Part shown: positions 30,168 through 30,725 of the stretch, in pieces
Layout: every line of letters starts with the position of its first letter
Numbering within the stretch: position 1 is the stretch's first letter
Made by a program: the position numbers and the translations under genes
Source: Chloroflexota bacterium
GTDB taxonomy: Bacteria; Chloroflexota; Anaerolineae; Aggregatilineales; UBA3940
DNA length: 30,725 bases
Assembly: GCA_024643825.1 (NCBI GenBank)
Contig: JAHEME010000001.1
Coordinates: 1 to 30,725, forward strand
Direction of reading: 5' to 3'
Notes under the pieces: model-generated
Seen by the model: only the letters and a program-made list of their open reading frames with translations
What the model was told of the DNA's origin: nothing
Database searches by the model: none

Positions 30168-30725
30168 GTGAAATCCAAAGGAACCATGAGAAAACTCATC
30201 GTCATAGCAATCTTTGCCTTGATCGCGGCACTTTTGCTATCTGCATGTACCGGTGCTGGGCTATCTGGTGCAGCGGGTGCAAAGAATGGTGGTGGGAACG
30301 ATAACTCCGGTGGCGGAAACAACAACTCCGGCGGCGGAAACAACAACTCCGGTGGCGGAAACAACAACTCCGGTGGCGGGAACAACGATTCCGGTGGCGG
30401 AAATAACAATTCCGGCGGCGGGAACAACGATTCCGGTGGCGGAAATAACGATTCCGGTGGCGGGAACAACGATTCCGGTGGCGGAAATAACAATTCCGGC
30501 GGCGGGAACAACGATTCCAGCGGCGGGAACAACAATTCCGGCGGTGGGAACAACGATTCCGGCGGTGGAAACAACAACTCCGGCGGCGGGAACGACATCT
30601 CCGGTGGCAGCGGCGATCAGGGCGTTCGGGGCAGCAAGCAAGACCCGACTGATCCATGCCTGGATGAAGGGCAGCTCCCCTGCGGAAATGGCGATCATGG
30701 CAAGGGCAACCCGATCAACGGAAGC
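30168..30725 (+). CDS. Repeat-rich lipoprotein, N-terminal part (cut by window end)
   Basis: The frame is open from the GTG at 30168 (AAAGGAG 7 bases upstream) to the last base, 186 codons. A lipoprotein signal ends L-S-A-C (Cys27). Residues 41-145 are fifteen copies of a 7-residue unit, G-G-G-N-N-(N/D)-S, forming a long flexible hydrophilic spacer. A Cys-containing part then begins (D-P-T-D-P-C-L, L-P-C-G-N) and continues outside the window. It probably displays a domain away from the membrane. It follows the sigma/anti-sigma pair by about 150 bases and may be under its control. The minus-strand open frames over the repeats are mirror artefacts. Confidence 0.88.
   Translation, partial: MKSKGTMRKLIVIAIFALIAALLLSACTGAGLSGAAGAKNGGGNDNSGGGNNNSGGGNNNSGGGNNNSGGGNNDSGGGNNNSGGGNNDSGGGNNDSGGGNNDSGGGNNNSGGGNNDSSGGNNNSGGGNNDSGGGNNNSGGGNDISGGSGDQGVRGSKQDPTDPCLDEGQLPCGNGDHGKGNPINGS
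30288..30602 (+). repeat. Fifteen tandem 21-bp repeats inside the lipoprotein gene
   Basis: The unit is close to GGTGGCGGAAACAACAAC plus TCC, repeated fifteen times in frame without gaps. Units 5-10 alternate between a GGG-AAC-AAC-GAT form and a GGA-AAT-AAC-AAT (or GAT) form, giving a 42-bp higher-order period. Copy number is likely variable between strains through slippage or recombination, always in frame. Confidence 0.95.

Noticed and set aside
30288..30602. CRISPR-like array
   Set aside because: The units are directly adjacent with no spacers, have a 21-bp period, and read in frame as G-G-G-N-N-x-S.
30086..30698. Minus-strand open frames with Pro-rich and Val/Ala-rich repeats
   Set aside because: They are exact mirrors of the 21-bp repeats of the plus-strand lipoprotein, which has a signal peptide and ribosome site. 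Repeats of period 3n keep all frames open.

Overview
The window looks like part of a bacterial chromosome of moderate GC, most likely a free-living Chloroflexota member of the Anaerolineae type. That placement is an inference. It rests on the density of lipoproteins with Thr/Pro- or Gly-rich linkers, the tandem class III cyclase, the MinD-like and HAMP-only signalling proteins, and the NTP/NDP-exchanger-like carrier in a non-parasite setting. There are no rRNA or tRNA genes, phage genes, transposons or CRISPR arrays. Nearly all of the sequence is coding, in compact operons.

Layout. 1-372: the end of an exported protein with a Pro/Thr/Val linker. 505-3159: a hypothetical protein, then an RsbW-like anti-sigma kinase, a STAS antagonist and a patatin-like lipase. 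3402-9536: an efflux ABC system made of an ATPase fused to a cyclic-nucleotide-binding domain, a double FtsX/MacB permease and two paralogous lipoprotein adaptors, closed by a strong terminator. 9686-11280: a 3-hydroxyisobutyrate-dehydrogenase-like enzyme and a small winged-helix-like protein. 11304-17971: a signalling block with a tandem nucleotide cyclase on the minus strand, and an NTT-like carrier, a cache-like HAMP sensor, an ATP-grasp enzyme and a MinD-like ATPase on the plus strand. 18051-20849: a PIG-L deacetylase facing a minus-strand group of lipoprotein, ring-cleaving dioxygenase (interrupted by one in-frame amber codon) and hydrolase, which resembles the MhqO/MhqD pair.

20877-26394: the highlight. 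A six-gene plus-strand operon encodes a 50-residue membrane microprotein ending in F-I-Y-T-G-F, an MBOAT acyltransferase, a membrane-anchored SGNH protein, an SGNH lipoprotein, an acyl carrier protein and an acyl-adenylating ligase. This is the logic of the Dlt (teichoic acid D-alanylation) machine, including a DltX-like C-terminal FxYxxF motif. The ligase, however, looks more like a fatty-acyl-AMP ligase than DltA, and there are two SGNH proteins. It is probably a Dlt-like envelope-acylation system with an unknown acyl group and acceptor.

26685-30725: cell-surface genes. These are a TolB-like propeller lipoprotein, a half-length family 5 solute-binding lipoprotein, an ECF sigma factor overlapping a two-TM putative anti-sigma factor, and a lipoprotein cut by the window end that carries fifteen 21-bp repeats.

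Two themes recur. One is possible cyclic-nucleotide control: the CNB domain on the ABC ATPase, and the cyclase about 7 kb away. The other is remodelling of the cell envelope.
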